64,000 nt of DNA from Leptospiraceae bacterium. Its GTDB lineage: Bacteria > Spirochaetota > Leptospiria > Turneriellales > Turneriellaceae. The DNA is taken from positions 51,280 through 115,279 of the forward strand of contig JANWWS010000036.1 in the NCBI GenBank assembly GCA_025055765.1, written 5' to 3'. A program made the position numbers and the translations under genes. Of this stretch, positions 17,296 to 24,814 are shown one piece after another (position 1 is the stretch's first letter; every line of letters begins with the position of its first letter). The notes beneath the pieces were generated by a model that saw only the letters and a list, made by a program, of their open reading frames with translations, searched no databases and had not been told where the DNA came from.

Positions 17296-18407
17296 GTTTT
17301 TTTACCTCGATCGTAAAGGAAATTTCTGCGTACCGGTGTAAAGCCTGCTTCTGAGATAAATTTTTCGGCCTCTGCTACTGTCTTCAAGCCGTACGAGCGC
17401 AAGACATTTTCTTCAATAACAGGGGAGTTAATGTCATCAGCGCCAAAATAAAGAGCAAGCTCTGCTAGCGCTTTGCCAACCACCATTACACTTACCTCTA
17501 TATGCTCAATATTATCCAAATACAATCGACAAAGGGCAATCATTTTTAAGTACTCGTGGGAACTCACTTTGCGAATGCGGAATTTCTTGGTTTGCGCTTG
17601 AAAAGTCCAAGGGACGAAAGACAAGAGTACTTTGTTTTCATCTTGCAGTTGGCGAATGAGGCTCAGGTGTGTTATAATCTCGGTATCATACTCCTCAGAG
17701 CCCCAAACTATATTCGCTGAGCCAGGTAGACCACACTTCCCTGCTGTCGCCATCGCCAGAACCCATTCTTGGGGCGTTGTCTTTTTGGGGCTCAGTATTT
17801 GGCGCATTCTCTCGGTTAAGATTTCTGCGCCAGCGCCGGGAAAGCTGCCCATGCCCGCTTCTTTTAAAGTTAAAAAGACTTCTTCCAAGGGGAGTTTTGT
17901 CAACCGGCTCATGAAAATTACCTCAACAGGAGAGAAAGCACGGATATGCATATGGGGGAAGTGCTTTTTTACCCCTTGGAGGACTTCTATATAGTAAGAA
18001 AAGGGAAGTTCGGGATTCACTCCGCCTTGCAGGAAAAGCTGATGGCTGTCTAATTTCTCGGCTTCATATAGTTTTTGCAAAATTTGTTCTACGGTTAGGG
18101 TGTAGCCCTTATTTGAGCCCACTTCATCCATAAAAGAACAAAAAGTGCATTCCACATTACAGTAGTTGGTGTAGTTTACAACTCTATAAACGGTATAGCT
18201 TACCTCGTTGGGGGGTAGGATTTGGCAACGTAGCTGGTGAGCAACATCCCCCATTTTTCGGAAGTTTCCATGTCGCCACAGAAAAAGAGCTTCCTTGTCG
18301 GATATCCTTATGCGGTTAAAAGCTTTTTCTAAAATAGCATTTTCCACGCGCTCTATTTGGGCTTTTTCACCCAGTTCTTCTGCTAGCTCTTCACACAGGG
18401 AGGTCAT
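17292..18407 (-). CDS. mqnC: Radical SAM cyclic dehypoxanthinyl futalosine synthase (MqnC-like)
   Basis: 371 residues. The radical SAM cluster motif is CNVECTFC (Cys83, Cys87, Cys90) after NYTNY, as in the MqnC/MqnE/CofG group. Further matches are [67 protein letters not shown] and [11 protein letters not shown]. The EW-type and FVPWTFQ stretches fit MqnC better than MqnE. MqnC closes the ring of dehypoxanthinyl futalosine in the futalosine route to menaquinone. The gene is divergent from the exported protein at 18544 and coupled to the GspC-like gene downstream, with no functional link that I can see. Confidence 0.78.
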   Translation of the reverse strand: MTSLCEELAEELGEKAQIERVENAILEKAFNRIRISDKEALFLWRHGNFRKMGDVAHQLRCQILPPNEVSYTVYRVVNYTNYCNVECTFCSFMDEVGSNKGYTLTVEQILQKLYEAEKLDSHQLFLQGGVNPELPFSYYIEVLQGVKKHFPHMHIRAFSPVEVIFMSRLTKLPLEEVFLTLKEAGMGSFPGAGAEILTERMRQILSPKKTTPQEWVLAMATAGKCGLPGSANIVWGSEEYDTEIITHLSLIRQLQDENKVLLSFVPWTFQAQTKKFRIRKVSSHEYLKMIALCRLYLDNIEHIEVSVMVVGKALAELALYFGADDINSPVIEENVLRSYGLKTVAEAEKFISEAGFTPVRRNFLYDRGKKT

Positions 18408-18470
18408 CTTGCTACCCTATTGCCTATAATACAAAAATTAGGAAAGAGAATTCCTTAATTTTTGTTGACC

Positions 18471-18482
18471 TTGCTGCAGCAA
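18471..18482. promoter_or_regulatory. Perfect 12-base palindrome in a divergent promoter region
   Basis: TTGCTGCAGCAA lies in the 136-base gap between the divergent mqnC-like gene and the exported-protein gene at 18544. A TATTAT -10-like element for mqnC is present on the minus strand nearby, and TTGACC precedes the palindrome on the plus strand. It could be an operator, but single palindromes of this size arise by chance. Confidence 0.3.
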
Positions 18483-18543
18483 AGTTTTTTTCGCAGGGCC
18501 GGTAAAACTAGGTTACGAATTTCCGATATTAAAATATAGGCCC

Positions 18544-19260
18544 ATGTTGCAGCGGAGCTATCTTTTTCTACTTTTTTACAGCTCTCTACACAGCGTCAGT
18601 ATTCATTGGCAGTCTCAGGTAGGGGAGTTGGGTTTTTTTGTCGAAGTTCCCCCAGAATATCGAAAAACCTACAGCTTGCGCCCCAATGGTGTTATATTAA
18701 GTTTTGTTTATGAAAATGCTGCTATTGAGGTGCGTAGTTTTCAGGATGAAAAATATGCCAATTACAGTTATCCCGAACTTGTAGATTTAAAGGCTGCTCG
18801 ACTCTCTGCTCTGTATAATGGGGTACGTCTGCTTTATGAAAAACCCTCTTTTTATCGGCAAAACATGTATGTGGCTGCCTGGGAATTGGTGCACGAAGGG
18901 GTGCGCTACATAGAGCAAAATGCTTTTATAAAAAATGGAGCGCAGATCGTGACCATTTCTTGCGTGGCTCCGGCCAAGAACCTTAGTCGCTACCAAGTAG
19001 CTTTTGAAAACGCTATCTTTTCACTAACCCTCGATACAGCTACAGAGAAAATCTCGCAGTATCTGCGTCTTAAGTCTTTGATTTTGTACAACAGGCCTAA
19101 TCGTGAAGGGGAAGCACCGGTAGAAGTACCTAGTAAGGAGAAAAAATCTGATAAAAGTCCCCCACCCGCACCTCCCAAAGAGCCAATCGTGCCTCAAAAA
19201 GAAGTTGTCCCTGAAAAAAAGCAAGAGGATATCGATTCTTTTCTCCCTCCACTTAAGTGA
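18544..19260 (+). CDS. Exported protein with Pro/Lys-rich tail, function unknown
   Basis: 238 residues. A hydrophobic N-terminus (RSYLFLLFYSSLHSVS) looks like a signal peptide. About 22-170 is a compact alpha/beta region (GELGFFVEVPPEYRKTY, AAIEVRSFQDEKYANYSY, FIKNGAQIVTISCVAPAKN) whose rhythm resembles PsbP-like or related lipid/protein-binding folds. I would not assign that. The last 50 residues are rich in Pro, Lys and Glu, like flexible envelope linkers. It is directly followed by the deacetylase-like gene and is probably in the same operon. Confidence 0.55.
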   Translation: MLQRSYLFLLFYSSLHSVSIHWQSQVGELGFFVEVPPEYRKTYSLRPNGVILSFVYENAAIEVRSFQDEKYANYSYPELVDLKAARLSALYNGVRLLYEKPSFYRQNMYVAAWELVHEGVRYIEQNAFIKNGAQIVTISCVAPAKNLSRYQVAFENAIFSLTLDTATEKISQYLRLKSLILYNRPNREGEAPVEVPSKEKKSDKSPPPAPPKEPIVPQKEVVPEKKQEDIDSFLPPLK

Positions 19261-19268
19261 GGACGTTT

Positions 19269-20339
19269 ATGAAAAAAGCAAGGCCTTTATTCTGGTTGCT
19301 TGTCTTGTTAGCTAAGGGAATATCGGCATCGGAGAGCCAACAACTCTACACAAAAAATCTCCCACAAGTAGCAAATGATTTGCTGAAAATATGGCCCGAA
19401 CGGCAATGTGCTTATTACATAGGCCTTGAGCGGGGTTATCCTATGCTCTCGATGGCTTGCCGCGGCAATTATTCGGCTAGCGAGCGCCGCCTTTTTTTAG
19501 ACACACTGTACCGCCACGGTTTCTTTTTGCAAGAAGAAAGCTACAAGCTTTTTCCGGGAAGCGGTACATACCTCTATAAAACCGAGCATAGCCTTTTTGC
19601 AGACAAACCCATTTTTATTAAATTATTTCTGCGCCAGTCCCGTTTTCTCTATCCTCAAATGCCGGTGACGAGTCCCCAAATCGCTCTCGTTGTTCTTGAC
19701 CTATATCGAGAAGAAGATCTAGCTAATTGGCAGAGTCTAGGAATACCCCTTACTTATGCAATTACGCCTTTGCGCCAGGAAAGTGCTCTTTTGCGCCAAA
19801 AGATTGAGTCATATGGACAGGATGTGTGGCTAAATCTAAGGCTTGAACCTGAAAAATTACAACCTTCGCATGGCAAAGTTGTCACAGTAGCCGATGTCTT
19901 AGACCAGGCTCTCTTGGAAAAGCTATCTCAAGATCTAAAAAATTCTTTGGGTGATAAAGTTACGGGAGCTACTTACACCTATGGCTCAGCTTTTGCTAAA
20001 AATGTCTTTGCCATTCGCTCTCTTTTGAGTATGTTGCGAGATCTTTCTGTGGAATACTTCTTAAACACTGCTTCCTTTCCTGGCTTCTTGGATACCGCAC
20101 GCATTATGTCTTTTCGTAGTTATCAAGCAGATGTGATGATTAATAATAAAGCAAGGGATCTTAGAAAAGATTTTGAGAGGGCAAAGTCTATTGCAAAAAA
20201 GAATGGTTACGCCATTGTGGTTGTGGAGGCGGCTAATAAAAACTTTTTTCATTTCCTAAAAGAGCTCCTAAAAAAGAAAAGCGCAGATAAAAAAAGTGTT
20301 ATGTTCTTAAAAATGAGAGAAATTCCCGCGGACTTATAA
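19269..20339 (+). CDS. Exported divergent polysaccharide deacetylase-like (YibQ-type) protein
   Basis: I choose the ATG at 19269, which has GAGGA five bases upstream and gives a normal signal peptide (MKKARPLFWLLVLLAKGISA). The GTG at 19257 overlaps the preceding stop and is less likely. The C-terminal two thirds follows the divergent polysaccharide deacetylase pattern: QIALVVLDLYREEDL, GIPLTYAITPLRQES, DVWLNLRLEP, VTGATYTYGSAF, YAIVVVEAANKN. The first strand normally carries paired Asp residues (IDDLG), and here only VLDLY remains. The product may bind or modify envelope glycans. Family assignment is tentative. Confidence 0.6.
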   Translation: MKKARPLFWLLVLLAKGISASESQQLYTKNLPQVANDLLKIWPERQCAYYIGLERGYPMLSMACRGNYSASERRLFLDTLYRHGFFLQEESYKLFPGSGTYLYKTEHSLFADKPIFIKLFLRQSRFLYPQMPVTSPQIALVVLDLYREEDLANWQSLGIPLTYAITPLRQESALLRQKIESYGQDVWLNLRLEPEKLQPSHGKVVTVADVLDQALLEKLSQDLKNSLGDKVTGATYTYGSAFAKNVFAIRSLLSMLRDLSVEYFLNTASFPGFLDTARIMSFRSYQADVMINNKARDLRKDFERAKSIAKKNGYAIVVVEAANKNFFHFLKELLKKKSADKKSVMFLKMREIPADL

Positions 20340-20397
20340 AAATTTTCTCAAGATTTGAAAAATTTTTTAAAAAAATTGCAAAAAAAGAATTTTCTTG

Positions 20398-20425
20398 TTG
20401 AAATTTTCAAAGCAAAATATATTAT
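20398..20425 (+). promoter_or_regulatory. Promoter of the small Lys/Ala-rich protein gene
   Basis: TTGAAA (20398-20403) and TATTAT (20420-20425) with a 16-base spacer, preceded by about 55 bases of A and T tracts (20340-20397) that could act as an UP-like or bent element. The spacing and position, about 60 bases before the start codon, suit a strong stand-alone promoter. Confidence 0.5.
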
Positions 20426-20439
20426 GTCACATAAATTTG

Positions 20440-20457
20440 GCATGTGCTTGCACATGC
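20440..20457 (+). promoter_or_regulatory. Perfect inverted repeat in the 5' leader
   Basis: GCATGTGC-TT-GCACATGC is a perfect 8-base inverted repeat with a two-base centre, between the predicted -10 box and the ribosome site. It may be an operator for a dimeric regulator, or a 5' hairpin that protects the transcript. There is no U-run after it, so it is not a terminator. Confidence 0.45.
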
Positions 20458-20487
20458 AAAAAAAATTTTTCAAAGGAGTAAAGCACC

Positions 20488-20664
20488 ATGGCAACAAAAT
20501 CACCCGCTCAAATTGAAAAGAAGTTGGCTAGCATCAAGGCTAAACAAGCCCAACTTAAAGACCAAGAAGCTCAGCTTCGGGCAGAGCTAAAAGAAGCCCA
20601 AAAGGCAGCCAAAGAAAAAGCAGCTGCGAAAAAGAAAGCTGCACCTAAAGCTCAAAAAAAATAA
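20488..20664 (+). CDS. 58-residue Lys/Ala-rich coiled-coil protein, histone-H1-like tail
   Basis: I found this by eye. It begins at ATG 20488 behind a strong ribosome site (AAAGGAGT, 20473-20480) and ends at TAA 20662-20664. It contains 16 Lys and 16 Ala among 58 residues, few hydrophobics and no aromatics. Residues about 8-45 have heptad-like spacing (QIEKKLASIKAKQAQLK), and the tail is a run of Ala and Lys like bacterial histone-H1-type proteins. It has its own promoter, leader palindrome and terminator. It may bind DNA or RNA, but this is inference from composition. A small helical scaffold is also possible. Confidence 0.75.
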   Translation: MATKSPAQIEKKLASIKAKQAQLKDQEAQLRAELKEAQKAAKEKAAAKKKAAPKAQKK

Positions 20665-20679
20665 TTCAGCTATTAATAC

Positions 20680-20716
20680 AAAAAGGATAACAGGTTTGTC
20701 CTGTTATCCTTTTTTT
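20680..20716 (+). terminator. Strong intrinsic terminator
   Basis: A perfect 15-base stem (AAAAAGGATAACAGG with CCTGTTATCCTTTTT) around a five-base loop, running into a U-tract. It lies 15 bases after the small-protein stop and ahead of the dehydrogenase gene. The A-run on the other arm would let it work for minus-strand transcripts too. Confidence 0.9.
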
Positions 20717-20756
20717 AACTGTTCCAAGTTTGTTTCAAAGATATATGGAGTTTAAA

Positions 20757-21614
20757 ATGAAAAAGGTGTTGGTAGTAGGGGCAGGTACCATGGGTGCCGG
20801 CATTGCCTATCTTTTTGCCCGGAGTTTCCCCGAAGCGCAGGTTTTTCTTGTTGATATTAAACCTGATCAGCTGCAGAAAGCTCGCGAATCTCAAGAGAGC
20901 TGGGAAAAGAAAGACAGGCAGCGTGGCAATCTTGCCGAGGGACAAAAACTAAACTTAATTTACGAAGGCTCTTTCACCAATTTGCCCAAAGACTTTGACT
21001 TACTCCTAGAGGCAGTCAGCGAAGACCTTGAGCTTAAAAAGAAAATTTTCCGCACTTTTGATGAACTCTCTCATGATACATCCTTAATTACGAGCAATAC
21101 TTCCTCCCTCTCGCTTACCCTCATGGCAAGAGAGGTTCCCCCTCAAAAAAGAGGCAATGTGCTTGGCTTGCATTTTTTTAATCCTCCACTTGTCATGCCT
21201 TTATTAGAAATTGTGCAAACCTTGCTTACCTCTAGTGAGGCTCTCGAGAGAGCAAAAAGCATAGCTGTCACCTTAAAAAAGACCCCGGTTGTGGTTAAAG
21301 ACTCTCCCGGTTTTATAACCACAAGGCTTGGTATGGTAATGCTAAACGAGGCAGTTTTTGCTTTACAAGAAGGCATTGCCTCCGCGGAAGAAATTGATCA
21401 AGCGATGAAACTTGGCTTTAATCATCCTATGGGTCCGCTAGAACTCGCAGATCTCATTGGCCTTGATGTGGTCTTTGCCATAACCCAAACCCTATACGAA
21501 AATTTCCAAGACTCCAAATATCGAGCCGCACCTCTTTTGCGCAAGTTGGTGGAGGCGGGCCACTTGGGCAGAAAAACAGGCAGAGGTTTCTACACTTACC
21601 CCCGAAGCACCTAA
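20757..21614 (+). CDS. 3-hydroxyacyl-CoA dehydrogenase (3-hydroxybutyryl-CoA dehydrogenase type)
   Basis: The start at ATG 20757 has GGAG six bases upstream and places the Rossmann motif at the N-terminus (MKKVLVVGAGTMGAGIAYLF), giving 285 residues, the usual family length. NAD-binding is shown by GAGTMG, and the domain junction by SNTSSLSLT and GLHFFNPP (catalytic His). The C-terminal domain has DSPGFITTRLGM and LGFNHPMGPLELADLIGLD. The enzyme oxidises 3-hydroxyacyl-CoA or makes 3-hydroxybutyryl-CoA with NAD(P)(H). It stands alone behind the small-gene terminator; there is no thiolase or crotonase beside it. Confidence 0.92.
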   Translation: MKKVLVVGAGTMGAGIAYLFARSFPEAQVFLVDIKPDQLQKARESQESWEKKDRQRGNLAEGQKLNLIYEGSFTNLPKDFDLLLEAVSEDLELKKKIFRTFDELSHDTSLITSNTSSLSLTLMAREVPPQKRGNVLGLHFFNPPLVMPLLEIVQTLLTSSEALERAKSIAVTLKKTPVVVKDSPGFITTRLGMVMLNEAVFALQEGIASAEEIDQAMKLGFNHPMGPLELADLIGLDVVFAITQTLYENFQDSKYRAAPLLRKLVEAGHLGRKTGRGFYTYPRST

Positions 21615-21688
21615 TCAGGTTTTGGTGCACTGCGCCATGAAGATTTTTTTCTGAATTGACAATTTGGTTTTTTTTTTAGAGTAGTAGC

Positions 21689-24600
21689 ATGAGCTTTCTT
21701 GATAGTATCTACCTAAATTTCTTTAGTTTAGGCGCCTTCATACCCTTTGTATTTACTGGACTCATTGCATTATTCCTCGTAACTCTGCGCGATAAATCCC
21801 CTGCCTCAGTTTACTTTGCCTATTTTGCCACAGGGCTTGCCTTGTTTAATTTCGGCTATGTTATCGCCGGATGGTTTTACCATCCTCTTGCGGCCTATCA
21901 CCGTTACATTACGGTGAGCACCATTCTTACCTTGGAGATTTTTGTGATTGGCTTCTTTGCCCGTTTCCCAGAGCCGAAAGGTATAAAGGTTACTAATGCC
22001 ATAATGATTTTTATGGCGGTCATGGGAGCTCTCATGACTGCTTACTTTGTCAAAGAGACCTGGAATGCTCCCATCATTTTCAATTTTGATGGCCATTACT
22101 GGGATTTTGATGCCGATCGCGCAGGGGCACTCGTTGGGTATCTAATTATGTTCAATGCCCTACTCTTTATATCCACAGCTATATGGAAGACGGTGGTTGT
22201 AAAAAAAGAAGATCGTCTTGCCATGGTGGGGCTTGTTATATCGATTTTAATAGTCACCATCGCCCCGGCAGTGACGAACACAATGTCCCGTGAGGGAAGG
22301 CTCGACCGTGGTCTCTACCAAACTCTGTGGGACTTATTTGTGGTTTTAGGGATGTTCATGTTTACCATTGTTTATGTCAATAACACAAAAGACCGCACCA
22401 CGTTTATGTTGAAAATAGTAGGGGTAAGCGTGGCGACCTTTCTTCTTGCCTTTCAAGCCATTAGCTTCTTTTCCTTTGATGACAAGGAGAATGCGTACGA
22501 TCGGATTCATCAAGAGCAGCATCAGCTTTACCTAAAAGATAATTTTGTTCCTGAAGACATGCAGTATGCAGCGGTACTTGACATAAACAACATGAAGCTT
22601 GAGGTAAAGCCTATCAACGAAGCCAAGATCGACATTGACTTTAGCTGGCTAATACCAGAGTACGTCAACACATGGGCTCTTGAAAAAATCGCGGCTAGTA
22701 AACCTGAAAATCTCTCTGATACCTTGCGCGAAATTTATATGACAACTCAAAACTTCCCTCGTTTTCTAGGCTACCGCAAACTTCTTGAAGATCTTGCGCA
22801 AAAAAACCCTAATCCCCAGGTTTTAGTACAAGAAATAGTAAAAAGACAACGGCCTGTATGGTACCGTTCGAATCAAGTCAGGAAAATTGCAGCTGTAAAC
22901 TTTCGAGAAAAAGTTGAAAAGCTTTTGCAAAAGAAAATGGAGCCCATTGACCCCTTTCGAGATGCCATTCGACAGTTGTTAGCGAAAAGCCAGGCAGAGG
23001 GTCAAAGCCTAAAAAATGAGGTCTTAAGTCTTTTTAGTAAGATGTACCCGGCGGGCAAAAGGCATTACCGCAAGAGTGCTGACGGACTTACTCATTTCAC
23101 TGCTTTTATGCTGGTAGACTTAGAAAAGAACCGCGTTTACGAAGCTGGCTATTCTTACTTGGCCTACCGAAAATTTATTCATTCCACTGCTATACGGATA
23201 CTAGGCCTTTTGCTAGCGGTTCTCTTTGTTGTACTTGTGGGTTATCGAATCTTCTTTTTAAAAGCCTTGGTGCGTCCTCTCCAGGAATTACTTGGCGGAG
23301 TTAAAGAAGTAAACGAAGGAAACCTCGATACAGAAATTAAAATCTTTGTAGAAGACGAAATTGGCTACCTCTCGGCCTCATTTAACAACATGGTGGTATC
23401 CATTAGGGAGGCTCGCCGTAAGCTAGCCGAGTATGCGGAGACCTTGGAAGAAAAAGTTAAAGAGAGAACCGCACAACTGCAAAAAACTCTTGAGGAGGTG
23501 CAGGCTCTCAAGCAACAACAAGATGGGGACTACTTTTTGACAAGCTTACTTACCAATCCACTGTGCGCAAACACAGCTACATCGAAGACCTTAAACATAC
23601 AATTCTTAATTGACCAAAAAAAGAAGTTCGAATTCCGCAAATGGACTCGTGAGATTGGTGGTGATCTCTGCATGGCCAGTGATGTGATACTTAAGGGGAG
23701 GAAACACACCTTTTTCGTAAATGCTGATGCCATGGGTAAGTCCATCCAAGGAGCGGGTGGTATTATCGTTTTGGGTTCTGTATTGCAGTCTCTCATTGAG
23801 CGTACCCGTTCCAAGGCCGAAGATGCCAACGTTTTTCCGGAAAGGTGGCTAAAAAATGCGTTCATAGAATTGCATAAAATCTTTGAAACTTTTGATGGCT
23901 CCATGCTGGTTTCGTTGGTAATGGGGCTTATTGATGATGAAACGGGACTTATGTATTACATAAACGCCGAACATCCCTGGACGGTGCTCTATCGAGACAA
24001 AAAAGCGTCTTTTATTGAGTCAGGGTTGGCATTTCGCAAACTAGGTACCTTAGGAATGACGGGTACTTTACAGGTTTCCACCTTTCAATTGCAACCCGGG
24101 GATGTTATTTTTGCTGGGTCCGATGGCCGAGATGACCTTCTTTTGAGCATAGATGAGGAAGGCAATCGTGTGATTAACGAAGACGAAACTCTATTCTTGC
24201 GAAAAATTGAAGCAGTTGATGGTAAGCTTGAGAAAATTAAAGAAGAGCTTTTAAAGTCCGGGGAGCTTACGGATGACCTCTCTATTATCCGTATTGGCTA
24301 TCGAGAAGACATGGCCTATGGTGAAAGTGCTGAGACAGTACAGGTTCAACAATTACTCCAAGAAGCCATGACGACAGCCCAAAAGGGAGATTTTGACAAA
24401 GCAATCCAGCTTTTAGAAGAAGCTAACAAAATCAACAATCAAAATGCGGATGTTTTGCGCTCTTTAGTGAAAATAGCCGTTAAAGCTAAGATGTGGGATA
24501 AGGCTGCCGCTTATGCCGAAGATTACGTCTACTTGCGGCCTGCTGATAGTGAGATGATTTACCTGGCCTCCTACAGTAAAAAACGAATACGGGATTACCA

Positions 24601-24814
24601 TGCAGCCATTGATTACGGAGAGCGGTTAAAAATTCGAGAGCCCAACAATATTAAGAATATCATAAATCTCATTGATGCTTATATTTTGTACGGAAACTAT
24701 AAGCGTGCCTCGCAGCTTTTGGAATTTGCTGAGGAGAAGGAGCCCGATAACAACAAGCTGCAGAAGTTAAAAGCAGTACTTGAAGAAAAAATGGGAGCAG
24801 CCTCGGCGAGCTAA
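21689..24814 (+). CDS. Membrane sensor with HAMP, SpoIIE-type phosphatase and TPR domains
   Basis: 1041 residues. About eight membrane helices fill the first 265. An extracytoplasmic region of about 230 residues is closed by another helix (about 500-523), then HAMP (about 525-580, VRPLQELLGGVKEVNEGNLD) and a coiled coil. A PP2C/SpoIIE phosphatase domain follows (about 640-870: REIGGDLCMAS, VNADAMGKS, GDVIFAGSDGRDDL), with the acidic metal sites of the family. TPR-like repeats fill about 885-1035. SpoIIE-type phosphatases dephosphorylate STAS anti-anti-sigma proteins in partner-switching pathways, so it probably turns an outside signal into control of gene expression or activity. It directly precedes a paralogue that starts at its stop (TAATG). 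Confidence 0.88.
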   Translation: MSFLDSIYLNFFSLGAFIPFVFTGLIALFLVTLRDKSPASVYFAYFATGLALFNFGYVIAGWFYHPLAAYHRYITVSTILTLEIFVIGFFARFPEPKGIKVTNAIMIFMAVMGALMTAYFVKETWNAPIIFNFDGHYWDFDADRAGALVGYLIMFNALLFISTAIWKTVVVKKEDRLAMVGLVISILIVTIAPAVTNTMSREGRLDRGLYQTLWDLFVVLGMFMFTIVYVNNTKDRTTFMLKIVGVSVATFLLAFQAISFFSFDDKENAYDRIHQEQHQLYLKDNFVPEDMQYAAVLDINNMKLEVKPINEAKIDIDFSWLIPEYVNTWALEKIAASKPENLSDTLREIYMTTQNFPRFLGYRKLLEDLAQKNPNPQVLVQEIVKRQRPVWYRSNQVRKIAAVNFREKVEKLLQKKMEPIDPFRDAIRQLLAKSQAEGQSLKNEVLSLFSKMYPAGKRHYRKSADGLTHFTAFMLVDLEKNRVYEAGYSYLAYRKFIHSTAIRILGLLLAVLFVVLVGYRIFFLKALVRPLQELLGGVKEVNEGNLDTEIKIFVEDEIGYLSASFNNMVVSIREARRKLAEYAETLEEKVKERTAQLQKTLEEVQALKQQQDGDYFLTSLLTNPLCANTATSKTLNIQFLIDQKKKFEFRKWTREIGGDLCMASDVILKGRKHTFFVNADAMGKSIQGAGGIIVLGSVLQSLIERTRSKAEDANVFPERWLKNAFIELHKIFETFDGSMLVSLVMGLIDDETGLMYYINAEHPWTVLYRDKKASFIESGLAFRKLGTLGMTGTLQVSTFQLQPGDVIFAGSDGRDDLLLSIDEEGNRVINEDETLFLRKIEAVDGKLEKIKEELLKSGELTDDLSIIRIGYREDMAYGESAETVQVQQLLQEAMTTAQKGDFDKAIQLLEEANKINNQNADVLRSLVKIAVKAKMWDKAAAYAEDYVYLRPADSEMIYLASYSKKRIRDYHAAIDYGERLKIREPNNIKNIINLIDAYILYGNYKRASQLLEFAEEKEPDNNKLQKLKAVLEEKMGAASAS

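Noticed and set aside
18423..18440. AGGAA...TTCCT inverted repeat near mqnC
   Set aside because: Short arms and A/T-rich surroundings make a chance match likely.
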